From: Methylobacillus sp.
Lineage (GTDB): Bacteria > Pseudomonadota > Gammaproteobacteria > Burkholderiales > Burkholderiaceae_C
DNA: 64,000 bases
Direction of reading: 5' to 3'
Assembly (NCBI GenBank): GCA_018607835.1
Contig: JABBAS010000031.1
Location: forward strand, 230,567 to 294,566
Shown here in pieces: positions 41,717-52,599 of the stretch. How positions within the stretch are numbered: the stretch's first letter is position 1; each line of letters begins with the position of its first letter. Made by a program: the position numbers and the translations under genes. The notes under the pieces are model-generated. The model was not told where the DNA came from, made no database searches, and saw only the letters and a list, made by a program, of their open reading frames with translations.

Positions 41717-41913
41717 GTAGACGTTGCAATGGAGATCGTGAAACGACCATTATCGACTACACAGGAGACGCGGGTTCTATGACGTCTATGACGCCTTAGC
41801 ACGCTGGCTACACCCGATGACGATCTTGTCTTTTAATATGACCGGTGCGCCCCGATGTCGCACCGCGCTGGCATCAACAATCGTTTTGGGGCGTGGTTTC
41901 AAAGGGGCTATTT

Positions 41914-42555
41914 ATGTACGAATTACACACGTTTTTCCGCAGCGCTACCTCGCAGCGTGTCCGCATTGCGCTAAACCTAAAGGGCATTACGGCGACCCAC
42001 ACGGTCGTGGATTTGGCGAGTGATGCGCACCTAGCGCCTACTTTTCGGGATATCAACCCCCAAGCGTTGTTGCCCGTACTGACCTTGGGCGAGACGCGTT
42101 TGATTCAGTCCCCCGCGATTTTGGAGTGGCTGGAGGAAACCCATCCGCAACCGCCGTTGCTGCCCGGCGATGCCATCGGTAGGGCCCGTGTGCGTGCTAT
42201 GGCTGCCATGATGGGGTGCGACGTGCACCCGCTGAATAATCGCCGCGTATTAATGACTCTTAGGGCGCAATTTGGTGCGGATGAGGTGGCGGTGAACGCG
42301 TGGTGTGCCACCTGGATTACCGCGGCATTTGATGCCCTAGAGTCCATGCTCGCAGCCGATAGTACGCGGGGCGACTTTTGTTATGGGGTAACACCAACAT
42401 TGGCTGACGTCTACCTAATTCCACAAATCGACGGTGCGCGGCGTTTCGGTGTTGCGTTGGATGCGTGGCCGCACATTGCCGCCGTAGGCCAAGCGTGCAC
42501 GGCGTTACCCGCGTTCGCCGATGCGGCGCCTAGCGTCCAAGCGGACGCGCGTTAG
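41914..42555 (+). CDS. maiA: Maleylacetoacetate isomerase / zeta-class GST
   Basis: MYELHTFFRSATSQRVRIALNLKGI, NPQALLPVL, QSPAILEWLEETHP. Confidence 0.9.
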   Translation: MYELHTFFRSATSQRVRIALNLKGITATHTVVDLASDAHLAPTFRDINPQALLPVLTLGETRLIQSPAILEWLEETHPQPPLLPGDAIGRARVRAMAAMMGCDVHPLNNRRVLMTLRAQFGADEVAVNAWCATWITAAFDALESMLAADSTRGDFCYGVTPTLADVYLIPQIDGARRFGVALDAWPHIAAVGQACTALPAFADAAPSVQADAR

Positions 42556-42590
42556 CACCCAGCGTACCGCTTAGGCGTCCGGTGTGCCGT

Positions 42591-43463
42591 TTAGGCGTCT
42601 GGCGCCGCGTCGGCCTGCAAGGCTTGGCGCACGTTTGCCTTTTCGCCTGCGCCCGCAAACTTGGAGTACTTGGACAGGACGTTAACGAGTTGGCCGTAAA
42701 TCCGTGGGTTACCCGCCATGCACTCGCTCTGTTCTAAGAAGTCAGCTTCACCCGTGAAGTTGCCGATCAGGCCGCCTGCTTCGGTAATTAACAGCGAGCC
42801 TGCTGCCACGTCCCAAGGGTGCAGACCCTTTTCAAAGAATCCATCCGTAAAGCCAGCGGCCACATAGGCCAAGTCCAGCGCGGCGGCACCGGGCCGGCGC
42901 ACACCTGCACAGCGAGAAATGATATCGCCCATCATCGCGAGGTAGGGCTTTAACTCATCGCCTGGACGGAAGGGGAAGCCCGTGGAGATCAGGGACTCAC
43001 GCAGCATGGTGCGTTTGCTCACGCGTATGCGTCGGTCGTTCATGAACGCACCGCGGCCTTTGGAGGCGTAAAAGAGGTCGTTGCGTGTCGGGTCGTAAAC
43101 CACGGCTTGTTCAATTTTCCCTCTTACCGCGAGCGCAATGCTCACGCAGTAGACCGGGAAGCCGTGAATAAAGTTGGTTGTGCCATCCAATGGGTCAATG
43201 ATCCACACGAAGTCTTTGTCGCGCCCACGACCCTCTTGCTTGCCCGACTCTTCGGCGTGAATACCGTGGTCTGGGTAGGCTGTCAGCAGGGTCTCAATAA
43301 TGGCCTCTTCAGCCGCTTGATCGATCTCGGTGACGAAGTCGTTGGCTTGCTTTTTCGAGACGCGTACAGACTCGACGTCTAAAGCGGCGCGGTTAATGAT
43401 GGCGCCGGCAGCGCGTGCGGCCTTAATGGCCACGTTCAGCATGGGGTGAGTATTGGTTGACAT
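42591..43463 (-). CDS. suhB: Inositol-1-monophosphatase
   Basis: [52 protein letters not shown]. Confidence 0.94.
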   Translation of the reverse strand: MSTNTHPMLNVAIKAARAAGAIINRAALDVESVRVSKKQANDFVTEIDQAAEEAIIETLLTAYPDHGIHAEESGKQEGRGRDKDFVWIIDPLDGTTNFIHGFPVYCVSIALAVRGKIEQAVVYDPTRNDLFYASKGRGAFMNDRRIRVSKRTMLRESLISTGFPFRPGDELKPYLAMMGDIISRCAGVRRPGAAALDLAYVAAGFTDGFFEKGLHPWDVAAGSLLITEAGGLIGNFTGEADFLEQSECMAGNPRIYGQLVNVLSKYSKFAGAGEKANVRQALQADAAPDA

Positions 43464-43612
43464 AACAGTGTGTAAGAGCTCGTGTGGCGCTAAATCGGGT
43501 GAAAGGACCCAACCGCGAGAAGCGTGCGATGACGCGTTGCCGCATTTTACGGGATTGCTTATTCGGTGGTGGCATACTAGCTTGAATTTGTTTGTTTTTC
43601 GACCCCGAATAC

Positions 43613-44410
43613 ATGAAAACCCGCTTTGTCCTGATTGAAACGAGCCATGCCGGCAACGTCGGCGCTACGGCGCGGGCGATGAAGGTCATGGGATTTGACG
43701 ACTTGGTTTTGGTCGCACCCCGCTGGCCAAACGTCTTGCGCCGCGAGGAGACCATTCAGCGCGCCAGCGGTGCCAACGATGTGTTGGCAAACGCGCGCAT
43801 TGTGCAGACCCTTGATGAGGCACTGGACGGTGTCGACCACATTTGCGCGACGGCCATGACACCGCGTGATTTTGGTCCGCCAACACGGTCGCCACGCGCG
43901 CATTTTGCTGAGTTGTTGGCTGCGCCCACAGATGATGCAACGGCCTGCGCAGTAGCGCCACCCGCGCGGATTGCTTTCCTATTCGGCAGTGAGCGCTTTG
44001 GCATGCTTAACGACCATGTTTACAAGTCGCACGTGTGTTTGAGTATTCCCACCAACCCGTCTTTTGGCTCACTCAATTTGGCGGCAGCGGTGCAGCTGCT
44101 CGCGTATGACTGGCGTCAGGCCATAGATGGTGCGCAGGCATGGCAGCTTGATAGACCGGCACCCCAGGGTCAGCGTATGGCGGATGCGCAGGCGGTTCAT
44201 GCGATGTTGGCCCATCTGGAGCAAGCCTTGGTGGCGATTGAGTTCCTTGACCCTGAGGCACCTAAAAAATTGATGCCGCGATTGAACCAGCTGTTTAACC
44301 GGGCTCAACCGGCGGATGAAGAGGTCCATATTTTGAGAGGCATTGCTAAAGCCATGTTGAAAGTGGCGTCAAATGAGCGGCCGCACGCCAAGACAACCGC
44401 ACTCGATTGA
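43613..44410 (+). CDS. trmJ: tRNA 2'-O-methyltransferase TrmJ
   Basis: [60 protein letters not shown]. Confidence 0.92.
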   Translation: MKTRFVLIETSHAGNVGATARAMKVMGFDDLVLVAPRWPNVLRREETIQRASGANDVLANARIVQTLDEALDGVDHICATAMTPRDFGPPTRSPRAHFAELLAAPTDDATACAVAPPARIAFLFGSERFGMLNDHVYKSHVCLSIPTNPSFGSLNLAAAVQLLAYDWRQAIDGAQAWQLDRPAPQGQRMADAQAVHAMLAHLEQALVAIEFLDPEAPKKLMPRLNQLFNRAQPADEEVHILRGIAKAMLKVASNERPHAKTTALD

Positions 44411-44476
44411 AAATAGAGCGCGTTGTCTGCGTTGACTTTCTCTGTATGAACGGTAAGCCATCACTTTTTTATCCCT

Positions 44477-45250
44477 ATGTTTAAGCGCCTAAACCACGAC
44501 ATTGATTGCATACTCGAACGCGACCCGGCGGCAAAGAGTCGCTTGGAGGTGCTGACGTGCTACCCCGGCTTGCATGCCTTGATGCTGCACCGCCTCGCCC
44601 ACGGCGCGTGGCAGCAAGGCTGGTTTTGGTTAGGGCGTTTTGTCTCTAACTTCTCGCGTTTTCTGACGGGTATCGAAATTCATCCGGGTGCGCAGATTGC
44701 GAGAGGGGTGTTTATCGATCACGGCATGGGGGTGGTGATTGGAGAGACGGCCGTCATTGGGCAGGGCTGCACCATTTACCAAGGCGTGACGCTGGGCGGT
44801 ACCTCACTGCACAAAGGAGCCAAGCGCCATCCGACGCTGGGAAAAAATGTGGTGGTGGGGGCGGGTGCGCAAGTGTTGGGTGGTTACGAGGTGGGTGATG
44901 ATGCCCGCATTGGGTCAAACGCGGTGGTCACCAAACCCGTGCCCGCCGGTGCAACGGCCGTTGGCAACCCGGCGCGGATCATTGTCCAAGCGCAGGAGGC
45001 CCAACGCGAGGAGGCCGCGTCTCGCATGGGGTTTTCGGCCTATGGCGTGACTCAAAATGACGACCCGCTGAGCTTAGCCATGCGGGGGCTAATCGATAGC
45101 GCTGCTGGTCAAGAGCATCAGATCGCGATGATTTGGCAAGCCATTGAAAAGCTCAACCTCAGTAGCAGCGGCGCCAACACCTTGCCGCCAGACGCGGCGC
45201 GTACCGAACAGTTTGAGGCAGATAAGCTCAACCAGCTGTTGAATAAATAG
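44477..45250 (+). CDS. cysE: Serine O-acetyltransferase
   Basis: [44 protein letters not shown]. Confidence 0.94.
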   Translation: MFKRLNHDIDCILERDPAAKSRLEVLTCYPGLHALMLHRLAHGAWQQGWFWLGRFVSNFSRFLTGIEIHPGAQIARGVFIDHGMGVVIGETAVIGQGCTIYQGVTLGGTSLHKGAKRHPTLGKNVVVGAGAQVLGGYEVGDDARIGSNAVVTKPVPAGATAVGNPARIIVQAQEAQREEAASRMGFSAYGVTQNDDPLSLAMRGLIDSAAGQEHQIAMIWQAIEKLNLSSSGANTLPPDAARTEQFEADKLNQLLNK

Positions 45251-45264
45251 CGGCAGCTGCCGGG

Positions 45265-45993
45265 TTAGCGAAAGAAAGCCTTAAGCAGGGCGGTGGCGCG
45301 TGGTGCCGCGACTTGTGTCAAAAATGACGGGAAGTCGACGTGTGCCTGGTCATCCGCACGGTCTGAAATGGTGCGGGCAATAGCGAACGGCACACCATGC
45401 TCAAAGCACACTTGGCCAACCGCTGCGCCCTCCATCTCAACGCCCAGTGCGGCGGGCCAAGCGGCCTGCAATGCCGTTTGCGCGATGGCGCTATGAATAA
45501 ATTGATCGCCGCTGATGATGAGACCCTCATGCACGCGCGCCGCCGTTCCCGCCGTGCTGTCCCGCGCCGCGGACACCAGGCGTGCCGACAGCGCTGTATC
45601 GGTGGCGAGTTGGGTCACACCCAGCAAAGGAATCTGATTTTTGGGAAACAGCGGTGAGCTATCTAGGTCGTGTTGTGCGACCGCTGTGGCGACCACCATG
45701 TCCCCCACCCGCACCGCTTGTGCGGCATCCAGACCGCCTGCAAGCCCAATAAATACGATGGCACGCGCCCCGAAGTGCTGTATCAGCGTGGTGGCCGTTG
45801 AGGCAGCCGCCACCTTACCCACCCGTGCCACGCAGACGATCAACGCTTGACGTTCAGCGTCTGATGCGGGCGTTAAAAAGCCATGGACATAGGCCCGCTT
45901 GGCAATATGCGTGGTGGTGGTGTCGTGCAAGCGGGCGACCAAGTCGCCAATTTCTTGCTCCAGTGCGGCCATGACTGCCAGCGGCGCGTTCAT
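45265..45993 (-). CDS. mtnN: 5'-methylthioadenosine/S-adenosylhomocysteine nucleosidase
   Basis: AVMAALEQEIGDLV, FIGLAGGLDAAQAVRVGDMVVA, GVEMEGAAVGQVC. Confidence 0.88.
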   Translation of the reverse strand: MNAPLAVMAALEQEIGDLVARLHDTTTTHIAKRAYVHGFLTPASDAERQALIVCVARVGKVAAASTATTLIQHFGARAIVFIGLAGGLDAAQAVRVGDMVVATAVAQHDLDSSPLFPKNQIPLLGVTQLATDTALSARLVSAARDSTAGTAARVHEGLIISGDQFIHSAIAQTALQAAWPAALGVEMEGAAVGQVCFEHGVPFAIARTISDRADDQAHVDFPSFLTQVAAPRATALLKAFFR

Positions 45994-46023
45994 GTGGATG
46001 TCGGTGGTGAGTGGGGTGGTGAG

Positions 46024-46629
46024 TCAGGCTGAGCCCGCACCGGTGTCGGCGGTGCGACGTATGGCATTTTTAGGTCGGAAGGCTTTGCATACGGCCTCAC
46101 GGGTCTCTAGGTAAGGGCCACCAATGAGGTCAATGCAATAGGGAACGGCAGCAAAGATACCGTTCACCAGCAAGCTGCCATCGGGCTGACGTGCGCCCTC
46201 TAAGGTCTCCCGTATGCTCTTGGGCTGCCCCGGCAGGTTGATGATGAGCGTTTTGCCACGAATCACGGCCACCTGACGCGACAAAATGGCGGTCGGAACG
46301 AAGTTGAGGCTGATCTGACGCATCTGCTCACCAAAGCCGGGCATTTCCTTGTCAGCGATGGCCAAGGTGGCCTCAGGTGTCACGTCGCGCAACGCGGGCC
46401 CTGTACCCCCTGTGGTGAGTACCAGCGAGCAACCCGCGTGCACGCAGGCCAATAGGGTTTGGCTAATGAGTGGTTTTTCGTCAGGGATGAGATGGGACTC
46501 AAAGGTGATGTCATTTGCCAGCGCGAGCGTCAACCACTCTTTCAGGGCTGGCAGCCCTTTGTCCTCATAGGTGCCGCTGCTGGCGCGGTCGCTGATGGAG
46601 ACAAGTCCAATTTTTACGGGGTCTTGCAT
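46024..46629 (-). CDS. mog: Molybdopterin adenylyltransferase
   Basis: KIGLVSISDRASSGTYEDKGLPAL, LTTGGTGPALRDVTPEATL, INLPGQPKSIRE. Confidence 0.93.
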   Translation of the reverse strand: MQDPVKIGLVSISDRASSGTYEDKGLPALKEWLTLALANDITFESHLIPDEKPLISQTLLACVHAGCSLVLTTGGTGPALRDVTPEATLAIADKEMPGFGEQMRQISLNFVPTAILSRQVAVIRGKTLIINLPGQPKSIRETLEGARQPDGSLLVNGIFAAVPYCIDLIGGPYLETREAVCKAFRPKNAIRRTADTGAGSA

Positions 46630-46634
46630 GGGGT

Positions 46635-47342
46635 TTAATCCTCGTCATCGGGCCTATCGTCAGCCAAGGCCTGCCCGTCAGCTGCGCCCTGACGCGCGCG
46701 CAGAGCCTGTCTAACGATTTGAAAAATATCTTTGTACGCCTTGCCTGCCTTTGCCAAGGGCATCGGGTGTTCTGCCGCCGTTTCTGGCGGCGGTGCCGTC
46801 GCGTCGGTTTGCTTATCCTTGGCTTTTTGCGCATCCTTTCGCGCTTGACGGATCAGGCTGCGCAGGGCTTGTACGTCGGTGTCTGGGTGGGCTTCCAGCC
46901 ACTTGGTTAGGGCCTCGTCGCTGGCGATGAGTTGGTCGCGCCAGTTTTCTATGCCTTTCATGGCGGCGGCCTCTTCGGGGCTACCTTGGTGTTGTGCACG
47001 CAAGGCGGCCTCGCAGGCGACGACGTCTTCGTCGCTGAGTTGGCGCATGAGTTTCCCCACGTGCTGCAGCTGGCGGCGCTTGGCGCCGAAGTCTGTCAGG
47101 CGCTTGGCGGTGGCCAAGGACTGCACCAAGGCCTCGGGGAGGTCGAGGTCTTTCAACAAGGACGCGCGCAGGCTCATGAGGTCTTCGCCCACCGTTTGCC
47201 GGTGGTCGCTGTCCTTTTTCATGTCCGTACGCGATTTGTCGGTCGTACCTTTGAGTTCGGCCTTCAGTTCTTTGTCCAGTTCGCTACCTGCGGTAACAAA
47301 ATGTCCGTGAACGAAGTAGCCTTTGCGTGGTTTTCTTGCCAT
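46635..47342 (-). CDS. darP: Ribosome-associated protein DarP/YjgA (DUF615)
   Basis: DLDLPEALVQSLATAKRLTDFGAKRRQLQHVGKLMRQL. Confidence 0.9.
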   Translation of the reverse strand: MARKPRKGYFVHGHFVTAGSELDKELKAELKGTTDKSRTDMKKDSDHRQTVGEDLMSLRASLLKDLDLPEALVQSLATAKRLTDFGAKRRQLQHVGKLMRQLSDEDVVACEAALRAQHQGSPEEAAAMKGIENWRDQLIASDEALTKWLEAHPDTDVQALRSLIRQARKDAQKAKDKQTDATAPPPETAAEHPMPLAKAGKAYKDIFQIVRQALRARQGAADGQALADDRPDDED

Positions 47343-47423
47343 GGGGGAATCGGGTGGGTTGCGCATACAGATTGCGCTTGGCTTGTATCATAGCCTCCAG
47401 ACACCTTTAAATAAGCGAGCCCC

Positions 47424-48845
47424 ATGTCCGAGAAACCGTCCAATAAAAAAACCATGCAAGATTCCGCAGCGAAACCGGCAGGATTTCAATTCACGCCAGA
47501 TGCCTTCAAGGGGCTGGTGCAAGAGACCTTGGCCAGCGCCAAGGCGATGGGCGCTGTGGATGCTGTGGCCGAGGTATCCGAGGCGTATGGCTTGAGTGTC
47601 TCGGTGCGCCAGCAAGAGTTGGAGAACGTTGAGCGCAATCGCGACAAGTCTTTGGGGGTCACTGTCTATTTGGGTCACCACCGTGGGCATGCATCCACTT
47701 CGGACTTTTCCGCCAAAGCGGTTGAAGACACCGTGCGCGCCGCCTATGACATTGCGCGCTTTACGGCGGAAGACCCGATGGCCGGCCTACCAGATGCGCA
47801 AGACATCGTTACCGACGTGCGGGACCTGGATTTATTTCATCCGTGGAATGTGGACGCCGGTGCGGCCGCCGAACTGGCGTTGCGCTGTGAGGGTGCCGCC
47901 CTGAAAACCAGCCGACAAATTACGAACAGCGAAGGTGCCTCGGTGTCTGCCCAGCACGCACACTTTTTTGCGGCACACATGCGCGGTGGCGAGATGGACA
48001 AGCCCGGTATCTTTAGCGGTGGCTATGCGAGTTCACGCCACAGCATGGGCGTCTCCGTAATAGCCGGCAAAGGGGATGGGATGCAACGCGATGCATGGTT
48101 TACGTCTATGCGCGATGCCAATGAGCTCTCAGGTGCAACGGCGATTGGACGCTACGCGGCCCAACGCACCCTGTCGCGTCTGAACGCCCGCAAGATCAAG
48201 ACCATTCAATGCCCCGTGTTATTCGAGGCCCCGCTGGCTTCGGGCTTGATTGGTAGTTTTGTGCACGCGGTGAGCGGTGGTGCCTTGTATCGCAAAACAA
48301 CGTTTTTGTTGGATAGCTTGGGGCAGCAGGTCTTCCCCAAGCACGTGGATATATTTGAAGATCCCTTTGTTCTCAAGGGCAAAGGGAGCTCGCCTTTCGA
48401 CGATGAGGGTGTCACCGTTCAGGCGCGCCACGTGGTGCGTTCAGGCGTGGTCGAGGGTTATTTTTTAGGCAGTTACTCGGCGCGTAAATTGGGTATGCGC
48501 ACCACGGGTCATGCTGGCGGTTCACACAATTTGGTGATGCGCAGCCGGCGCACGCAAGCGGGTGACAACTTGGATGAAATGCTTAAAAAGCTGGGGACGG
48601 GTTTATTCGTGACTGACCTGATGGGTCAGGGCGTCAATGGCGTGACGGGTGACTATTCACGTGGCGCATCGGGCTTTTGGGTGGAGAAGGGTGAGATTCA
48701 ATTTCCCGTCCAAGAAATTACCATTGCTGGCAATTTACGCGAGATGTTCAAAGGCATACAAGCCATAGGGGCTGACGCCTACAACCACGGCGCTAAAACG
48801 GTGGGCTCTGTGCTGATTAACCGCATGAAGATCGCTGGCTCGTAA
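47424..48845 (+). CDS. pmbA: Metalloprotease PmbA/TldE
   Basis: QQELENVERNRDKSLGVTVYLGHHRGHASTSDFS; GLFVTDLMGQGVNGVTGDYSRGASGFWVEKGEI. Confidence 0.94.
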   Translation: MSEKPSNKKTMQDSAAKPAGFQFTPDAFKGLVQETLASAKAMGAVDAVAEVSEAYGLSVSVRQQELENVERNRDKSLGVTVYLGHHRGHASTSDFSAKAVEDTVRAAYDIARFTAEDPMAGLPDAQDIVTDVRDLDLFHPWNVDAGAAAELALRCEGAALKTSRQITNSEGASVSAQHAHFFAAHMRGGEMDKPGIFSGGYASSRHSMGVSVIAGKGDGMQRDAWFTSMRDANELSGATAIGRYAAQRTLSRLNARKIKTIQCPVLFEAPLASGLIGSFVHAVSGGALYRKTTFLLDSLGQQVFPKHVDIFEDPFVLKGKGSSPFDDEGVTVQARHVVRSGVVEGYFLGSYSARKLGMRTTGHAGGSHNLVMRSRRTQAGDNLDEMLKKLGTGLFVTDLMGQGVNGVTGDYSRGASGFWVEKGEIQFPVQEITIAGNLREMFKGIQAIGADAYNHGAKTVGSVLINRMKIAGS

Positions 48846-48883
48846 GCGACCTGAACCACCACCACATTACTAAGGAGTTAAAC

Positions 48884-49186
48884 ATGATTTTGGAACTGGC
48901 AGATATCCGCATTCAGCCCGGTAAAAACGCTGAATTTGAAGCCGCCATTCAACATGGTGTCAAAACCATCATCGCGCAGGCGGCTGGCTTTGAGGGCTGG
49001 AAAGTGAATCGCAGTATTGAGAGCCCAGACCGTTACGTGCTACAGATATTCTGGACCAAGCTAGAGGATCACACAGAGGCGTTCCGTAACGGCCCGCTGT
49101 TCCCGCAGTGGCGCGGTATTGTCGGACCGTTTTTTGCTGCCCCACCCGTGGTGGAGCATTTTGAGCTGGTCGCCAAGTCGGATTAA
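48884..49186 (+). CDS. Antibiotic biosynthesis monooxygenase (ABM) family small protein
   Basis: ILELADIRIQPGKNAEFEAAIQHG...VNRSIESPDRYVLQIFWTKLEDHTEAFR. Confidence 0.85.
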   Translation: MILELADIRIQPGKNAEFEAAIQHGVKTIIAQAAGFEGWKVNRSIESPDRYVLQIFWTKLEDHTEAFRNGPLFPQWRGIVGPFFAAPPVVEHFELVAKSD

Positions 49187-49211
49187 GGCCGGCGCGTAGA
49201 CGCGCCGTGGG

Positions 49212-49658
49212 TTAGGGGTTGAGTGCCGCCTTGACTGCAGCAGACACCTGACCCATATCCGCTTTCCCAGCGAGTTGCTGCTTCACGGCACCCATGACCT
49301 TGCCCATGTCGCCTGGGCCGGTCGCACCCACATCGGCGACAATTTTCTTGACGGCTTCAGCGACTTCGTCCGCGCTCATGCGTTGCGGTAAGTACATCTG
49401 TAGCACCGTGATTTCGCTCGCCTCTTTGTCAGCAAGATCTTGGCGCGCTGCTTTTTCGTAGGCGCTGATCGAGTCTTTCCGTTGCTTGATAAGTTTGTCG
49501 ACCATGGCGACAACCATCACGTCGTCCACCTCGATCCGCTCGTCGACTTCTTTTTGTTTGATCGCGGCGAGTAGCAGGCGTATGGTGCCCAAGCGCTCAC
49601 TGTCTTTTGCGCGCATGGCGGACTTCATGTCTTCGGTGATGTGTGCTTTCAAGCTCAT
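49212..49658 (-). CDS. yqeY: GatB/YqeY domain protein
   Basis: KAHITEDMKSAMRAKDSERLGTIRLLLAAIKQKEVDE; GPGDMGKVMGAVKQQLAGKADMGQVSAAVKAAL. Confidence 0.93.
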   Translation of the reverse strand: MSLKAHITEDMKSAMRAKDSERLGTIRLLLAAIKQKEVDERIEVDDVMVVAMVDKLIKQRKDSISAYEKAARQDLADKEASEITVLQMYLPQRMSADEVAEAVKKIVADVGATGPGDMGKVMGAVKQQLAGKADMGQVSAAVKAALNP

Positions 49659-49757
49659 AGCGTGTTCCTTGTGGGGTCGGTCGTAATCATAGGCGCAAAT
49701 TTTATTGCGCAGGGGTATCGGGCGTAGGGTATGGGGTATGGCGTATCGGTATGGGCG

Positions 49758-49795
49758 AAAAAAAAGCCCGTTGAAGCGTCCTTCAGCGGGCTTTC
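49758..49795 (-). terminator. Intrinsic terminator downstream of rpsU
   Basis: Minus strand AAGCCCGCTGAAG-gacg-CTTCAACGGGCTTTTTTTT. Confidence 0.88.
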
Positions 49796-49834
49796 TTGGT
49801 TGCCATCCCACAGTGGGCGGGCAACAAGAAGCGA

Positions 49835-50047
49835 TTAATACATCTTCTTTGGCAGCTGCATAGAGCGGATACGCTTGTAGTTGCGCTTAACAGCAGCAGA
49901 CTTCTTGCGCTTGCGCTCAGTCGTTGGCTTCTCAAAAAACTCGCGTGCGCGCAAGTCTGTGAGCAGACCCAATTTTTCGATAGTACGCTTGAAGCGGCGC
50001 AGGGCAACTTCGTAGGGCTCGTTGTCTTTAACTCGAATGGTCGTCAT
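49835..50047 (-). CDS. rpsU: 30S ribosomal protein S21
   Basis: [59 protein letters not shown]. Confidence 0.97.
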   Translation of the reverse strand: MTTIRVKDNEPYEVALRRFKRTIEKLGLLTDLRAREFFEKPTTERKRKKSAAVKRNYKRIRSMQLPKKMY

Positions 50048-50162
50048 GACGGCAGAAATTCCAAAGGTTATGCGTTGGCGGATCAGGCTTATCAACGCGG
50101 GATTGCTAGCAAAGCCGATGATTATAAGCTGGTTTTTGTTAGCGAGCCCAAACGCGTTGTAT

Positions 50163-51422
50163 TCAGTGGACGGGTGGCGGTGGTGATTCCGTCTTGGCAT
50201 GCAGTGCTTTGCCACATGCCACAGCACTAGACCAGGCCCATTGGAAGTTGTAACCGCCTAGCCAGCCCGTGATGTCGGTCACCTCGCCAATGAAGTAAAG
50301 CCCCCGCTGCGCTTTAGCTTGCATGGTCTTTGGGTCAAGGTGGCGGGTATCCACGCCGCCTGCGGTGACCTCTGCTTTGGCATAGCCCTCGGTCCCGCTG
50401 GGCTGCAGTCGCCAGTGCTGTAGTGACTCGGCCAAGCGGCGCATGGCCTTGTCGGGTACGTCGCTGGTGGGTCGTTCCCGCAGGGGTTTTAATTCAGGGT
50501 CATTGTCCAACCATTGGTTAGACAAACGCTGCGGTAACACGGCTGTGAGTTCGTTGACCAGCTGTTTTTTAGAGTGCGCCTTGAGCGCCAGCAAGTGGGC
50601 TTCAAGTGGCTTGTCTGGGCACAGGTTGATTTTGAGCGCGTCCTGCGACGCGTGGTAACTGGAGATTTGCAAAATGGCTGGACCGCTGAGACCCCTGTGG
50701 GTGAAAAGCAGGTCTTCGTCGAAGGCGATCTTGGACGAAGCGGTCTGTATGCGCACCGGCAAGGCCAGTCCAGCGAGGTCGGAGAAGGCTTGCCATTGCA
50801 CCCCGTCAAAGGTCAGCGGGACCAGGGCGGGGCGCAGCGCCTGCAAGGGCAGGGCAAACTGCTTCGCGACTTGATAGCCCCAGTCCGTGGCGCCAATCTT
50901 GGGTATTGACAAGCCGCCCGTCGCAATCACCAGAGACGGCGCAGAGACCGCGCCCATGCTGGTGTCCAGCACGTACTGATCATCGGTGTAGCGCACGTTG
51001 TGCACCGTGGTTTCCTGGCGGTGGTCCACACCGCCATTGCGACACTCCGTGAGCAGCATGTCAATGATGCCGGCTGAGGATTGATCGCAAAAAAGCTGGC
51101 CCTTATGTTTCTCGGTATAGGTCAGTCCATGCCGTCCCATGAGTTGTATAAAGTCGGCCGGCGTGTAGGCGGCCAAGGCGTGTTTGCAAAAACGCGGGTT
51201 CTCGCTGATGAAGTGCTGCTGGGGGTTGCGCGTATCCAGGTCGATGTTGGTGAAGTTGCAACGACCGCCGCCAGAGATGCGGATTTTTTCTGCGATCTTT
51301 TTTGCGTGATCAATCAGTAAGACGCGCAGGCCGCGTTGGCCAGCCACGCTTGCACACATGAGGCCGGCGGCCCCCGCACCAACGATAATGGCGTCATAAC
51401 GGGATTCTGAGGGTGTTTGCAT
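50163..51422 (-). CDS. HI0933-family NAD(P)/FAD-dependent oxidoreductase
   Basis: [83 protein letters not shown]. Confidence 0.92.
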   Translation of the reverse strand: MQTPSESRYDAIIVGAGAAGLMCASVAGQRGLRVLLIDHAKKIAEKIRISGGGRCNFTNIDLDTRNPQQHFISENPRFCKHALAAYTPADFIQLMGRHGLTYTEKHKGQLFCDQSSAGIIDMLLTECRNGGVDHRQETTVHNVRYTDDQYVLDTSMGAVSAPSLVIATGGLSIPKIGATDWGYQVAKQFALPLQALRPALVPLTFDGVQWQAFSDLAGLALPVRIQTASSKIAFDEDLLFTHRGLSGPAILQISSYHASQDALKINLCPDKPLEAHLLALKAHSKKQLVNELTAVLPQRLSNQWLDNDPELKPLRERPTSDVPDKAMRRLAESLQHWRLQPSGTEGYAKAEVTAGGVDTRHLDPKTMQAKAQRGLYFIGEVTDITGWLGGYNFQWAWSSAVACGKALHAKTESPPPPVH

Positions 51423-51494
51423 ACCCGAAAGTGTATGCGCCAGTCGCTCCCTAAACTGGTGGTTGTCAGCGTGCGCGCTAAACAGTGAGATTTC

Positions 51495-52577
51495 ATGCGA
51501 TTTTTAGGTATCGAATCGTCTTGTGATGAAACAGGTGTCGCCGTCGTGCAGGCCCAAGGTGACGGTGCGCCCGTGTTACGCGGTGCGGCGCTGTATAGCC
51601 AGATTGCAATGCACCAAGCCTATGGCGGGGTCGTCCCCGAGTTGGCGAGCCGTGACCATATTCGCCGGGTGTTGCCATTGACTGCGGCAGCCCTGGCCGA
51701 CGCGCAATGTGTGTTGGCCGATATGGACGCCATTGCGTACACCAAGGGCCCTGGCTTGGCGGGTGCGCTGTTGGTCGGAGCGGGTGTGGCGGTCGCTATG
51801 GCGGCGGGTTTGGGGAAGCCTGTCATTGGGGTGCACCACTTGGAGGGACACCTGCTATCGCCCTTTCTCAGTCTGGACCCGCCGCGCTTTCCCTTCATTG
51901 CCCTGTTGGTGTCAGGGGGGCACACCCAGTTGATGCAGGTTGAGGGTGTTGGTAAGTACACACTTCTCGGTGAGACTATTGATGACGCAGCGGGTGAGGC
52001 TTTTGATAAGTCCGCAAAGGTCTTGGGGTTGGGCTACCCCGGTGGCCCCGCGTTGGCGGAACTGGCCAGCCGCGGCGACCCCGTGGCCTTTAAGCTGCCT
52101 CGGCCGTTGTTGCACAGTGGCGATTTAGATTTCTCATTTGCGGGACTCAAGACGGCCGTCATGGTTCAGCATGGCAAGCTGGGGGCCGCGCCCAGTCCCC
52201 AGACGTTGGCAGACTTGGCCGCTAGTACCCAAGCGGCGATCGTGGAGGTATTGGTTAAAAAGTCGCTGAATGCGCTCAAGGCATCCGGGGCGAGTCGCTT
52301 GGTGGTTGCTGGCGGGGTAGGGGCTAATCGAGCGTTGCGAGCGGCGTTGGATGCGGCGTGTGCGGCCCGGGACGTGCGCGTACACTATCCCGAGTTGCAT
52401 TTATGCACCGACAACGGTGCCATGATCGCGATGGCGGCGGCATTACGCTGGCAAGCAGGTTTGTTTGATCTGGCGAGGTCGCCTGATTACGGTTTTGAAG
52501 TGCATCCGCGTTGGCCATTAGATGCGATTGACTCGCCCCCGCCGCCGCGCCGAAAAGCAAGACCCTCCACAAACTAG
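51495..52577 (+). CDS. tsaD: tRNA threonylcarbamoyladenosine biosynthesis protein TsaD
   Basis: [37 protein letters not shown]. Confidence 0.97.
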   Translation: MRFLGIESSCDETGVAVVQAQGDGAPVLRGAALYSQIAMHQAYGGVVPELASRDHIRRVLPLTAAALADAQCVLADMDAIAYTKGPGLAGALLVGAGVAVAMAAGLGKPVIGVHHLEGHLLSPFLSLDPPRFPFIALLVSGGHTQLMQVEGVGKYTLLGETIDDAAGEAFDKSAKVLGLGYPGGPALAELASRGDPVAFKLPRPLLHSGDLDFSFAGLKTAVMVQHGKLGAAPSPQTLADLAASTQAAIVEVLVKKSLNALKASGASRLVVAGGVGANRALRAALDAACAARDVRVHYPELHLCTDNGAMIAMAAALRWQAGLFDLARSPDYGFEVHPRWPLDAIDSPPPPRRKARPSTN

Positions 52578-52599
52578 ACAACCTCCTTCACGACTGCCT

